64,000 nucleotides of DNA, from the NCBI GenBank assembly GCA_046704385.1, contig JBJKSB010000041.1, forward strand, positions 124,001-188,000, given 5' to 3'. Below, in pieces: positions 62,316 to 64,000 of this stretch (the first letter of the stretch is position 1; every line of letters starts with the position of its first letter). Below the pieces are notes generated by a model. That model saw only the letters and a program-made list of their open reading frames with translations. It was not told where the DNA came from and made no database searches. This DNA is from GH45 sp046704385 (GTDB lineage: Bacteria > Bacteroidota > Bacteroidia > Bacteroidales > SZUA-534). The position numbers and the translations under genes were made by a program.

Positions 62316-63530
62316 ATGAAGTATTTTTTAGGAATAGCCATAACATTTATACTTTTTGCGGCTTGTAATAGTGAAGTAAATAAATCTGATAAACAAGAAG
62401 GAACATTTAATTCAGGCATTGATTATGCACAGTGGATGGGAAACACGGTCATTAATAAATACCCTGATTTATGGAGTATTGAAGAGAGGAACCAAGCTAA
62501 GTGGGATTATACTTATGGCTTAATAAGTATGGCAATGCTTCAGCTTTATAACGAAACACAAAACATGGAATATTATAACTATGCCAAAAGGTATGCCGAT
62601 AGTCTGATCGATGATAAAGGCATAATTAAAGGATACAAGAAATCAGATTACAATCTCGATAAATTGAATTCGGGTAAAATTCTATTTACACTGTACAAAC
62701 AAACTCAGGATACCAGGTATAAAACCGCGATGGACTCGTTAAGAAATCAACTGACAACCCAGCCGCGCACTGAAATTGGAGGCTTTTGGCATAAAAAACG
62801 TTATCCGCACCAGATGTGGCTCGATGGAGTGTATATGGCAGCCCCTTTTTATGCAGAGTACGCCAGGGAGTTTAATCAGCCGGAATGTTTTAATGAAATT
62901 GCCGATTGGATCATTAATGTTGAGTCCGTTACGCGTGATAGTGCTACCGGACTTTTATATCATGGTTGGGATGAATCCAGGGAGCAAGCCTGGGCTAATA
63001 AAGAAACAGGTTGTTCGCCAAATTTCTGGGGACGCGGGATGGGTTGGTATGCCATGGCGTTGGTCGATGTGCTTGATTATTTTCCCTCAGATAATCCAAA
63101 ATACGATACCCTAAAACAAATAATTCAGCGTACGGCCCGGGCAATAGTGAAATTTCAGGAGGAAAAATCAGGGTGTTGGTACCAGGTCCTCGACAAAGGA
63201 GACCAGGAAGGCAATTACCTTGAAGGATCAGCAACTGCAATGTTTTCGTATTTTCTTTTAAAGGGAATCAATAAAGGATATCTCGACAAAAAATTTTATC
63301 AGCCAAATGCCCTTAAAGCTTACCAGGGAATGGTGGATAACCTGATAAAAACCGATAAAGATTCAATGTTAGTTATTTCACCGGTATGTGCTGTTGCCGG
63401 ATTAGGCGGTAATCCGTACCGCGATGGAAGTTACCAGTATTATATAACTACTGAAAAACGTGATAATGATCCCAAAGCAGTAGGACCTTTTATTTTAGCA
63501 GGAATCGAATATAGAAAATTAACTAAATAA
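62316..63530 (+). CDS. GH105 unsaturated rhamnogalacturonyl hydrolase (lipoprotein)
   Basis: The 404-residue enzyme has a lipobox (LFAAC, Cys17). The YteR/YesR-type signature HQMWLDGVYMAAPFYAEY carries the general acid Asp170. NFWGRGMGWYAMALVDVLDY and GNYLEGSATAMFSYFLLKGI are the other conserved blocks. It removes unsaturated uronates from lyase products in the periplasm. It is closer to the canonical YteR pattern than the GH105 at 33049, which keeps LWGDDLFMSVPF instead. Confidence 0.93.
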   Translation: MKYFLGIAITFILFAACNSEVNKSDKQEGTFNSGIDYAQWMGNTVINKYPDLWSIEERNQAKWDYTYGLISMAMLQLYNETQNMEYYNYAKRYADSLIDDKGIIKGYKKSDYNLDKLNSGKILFTLYKQTQDTRYKTAMDSLRNQLTTQPRTEIGGFWHKKRYPHQMWLDGVYMAAPFYAEYAREFNQPECFNEIADWIINVESVTRDSATGLLYHGWDESREQAWANKETGCSPNFWGRGMGWYAMALVDVLDYFPSDNPKYDTLKQIIQRTARAIVKFQEEKSGCWYQVLDKGDQEGNYLEGSATAMFSYFLLKGINKGYLDKKFYQPNALKAYQGMVDNLIKTDKDSMLVISPVCAVAGLGGNPYRDGSYQYYITTEKRDNDPKAVGPFILAGIEYRKLTK

Positions 63531-63544
63531 TATTTTAAACCAAC

Positions 63545-64000
63545 ATGAATTTAAAGAACGCAATTTTAGCAATTACTCTTATAACTTTATTTTTCTCAAC
63601 ACGGGCCCAAGTAATTTTTGAGGCAGAGGATGCCTTTTTTTCTTCAGGGAAAGTTGACACAAAACATGTTGGGTTTACCGGTGATGGCTTTGTAGATACT
63701 GAGAACAACTCTGGTGAATACGTTGAATGGAGCATACATAGTTTTAAACAGGTAACCGACACACTGGGATTCAGGTATTCATTAGGAAAAGATGAACACC
63801 GAACCATGCAGGTGTGGGTCAATGGAAATTTGACGGATACTATTGATTTCGACAATACCGTTTTGTTTACCACTTATGAATATAAGTATACCGTTGCTAC
63901 ACTGGAGGTTGGTGATAACACAGTAAAATTACTAGCCATTAATCCCAATGGGGCTCCAAATCTCGATCACATGACAGCTAAGACAGATACAAACCTGTAT
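63545..64000 (+). CDS. Secreted protein with N-terminal CBM35/CBM6-like module, cut by window end
   Basis: An open frame from ATG 63545 runs off the right edge with 152 codons and no stop. A signal peptide (ITLITLFFSTRAQ) is followed by VIFEAEDAFFSSGKVDTKHV and GFTGDGFVDTENNSGEYVEW. That is the typical opening of a family 35/6 carbohydrate-binding module, with VGDNTVKLLAINPNGAPNLD closing it at ~145. Such modules usually precede a pectin lyase or glycosidase; the catalytic part is outside the window. Confidence 0.8.
   Translation, partial: MNLKNAILAITLITLFFSTRAQVIFEAEDAFFSSGKVDTKHVGFTGDGFVDTENNSGEYVEWSIHSFKQVTDTLGFRYSLGKDEHRTMQVWVNGNLTDTIDFDNTVLFTTYEYKYTVATLEVGDNTVKLLAINPNGAPNLDHMTAKTDTNLY

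Noticed and set aside
1..64000. CRISPR arrays, prophage, integrase or complete IS elements
   Set aside because: No evenly spaced direct repeats, phage structural genes, integrases or transposases are present.

Overview
The window reads as a chromosomal segment of an AT-rich Bacteroidota, most likely an environmental (marine or anaerobic) member of the Marinilabiliales/Prolixibacteraceae type. The signs are SusC/SusD pairs, a hybrid two-component regulator, a fused LpxC-FabZ, HU-CCDC81/SPOR proteins, and TAnnTTTG-type promoter boxes. The lineage is an inference from gene content. No tRNA, rRNA, CRISPR or intact transposase gene was seen.

Region 1 (1-20 kb) is mostly housekeeping: a truncated secreted protein, a TPR-like protein and a caspase-fold lipoprotein; the Fe-S genes sufS-sufE-DUF59; lipid A genes lpxC/fabZ and lpxA; a universal stress protein; CpsB-type phosphatase and RfbB; an HU/SPOR protein; MetG; LD-carboxypeptidase, YraN and ComF; a DUF2202 pair; a chemotaxis receptor; and an aldo/keto reductase. 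Region 2 (20-22.5 kb) holds a B12-binding-type radical SAM enzyme and an unknown membrane protein.

Region 3 (22.5-41.4 kb) is a one-directional hexuronate catabolic locus led by a LacI regulator that has two copies of a palindromic operator at its own promoter. Its enzymes form two converging routes. Unsaturated uronates from pectin enter through GH105, KduI, KduD, KdgK and KDPG aldolase. Galacturonate enters through an ExuT-type transporter, UxaC, UxaE (tagaturonate epimerase) and an SDR-type mannonate oxidoreductase. No mannonate dehydratase (UxuA) lies in the window. Instead, the mannonate-forming SDR is followed by a PfkB kinase, a LarA-family (nickel-pincer) 2-hydroxyacid epimerase homologue and 6-phosphogluconate dehydrogenase. 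The simplest reading is a mannonate -> gluconate -> 6-phosphogluconate -> ribulose-5-phosphate bypass; this is the main candidate for an undescribed system. The gaps in this region are unusually long and filled with palindromic intergenic repeats and a MITE-like element.

Region 4 (41.8-48 kb) has a membrane histidine kinase, an alginate-lyase-family lipoprotein and a tricorn-like protease. Region 5 (48.2-64 kb) is a pectin/polygalacturonate utilisation locus: a hybrid two-component regulator, a 34-residue membrane ORF, SusC, SusD, two unknown secreted proteins, GH28 polygalacturonase, a DUF4861 protein, a second GH105 and the start of a CBM-bearing secreted protein cut by the window end. It should release and import galacturonate oligomers that feed Region 3.
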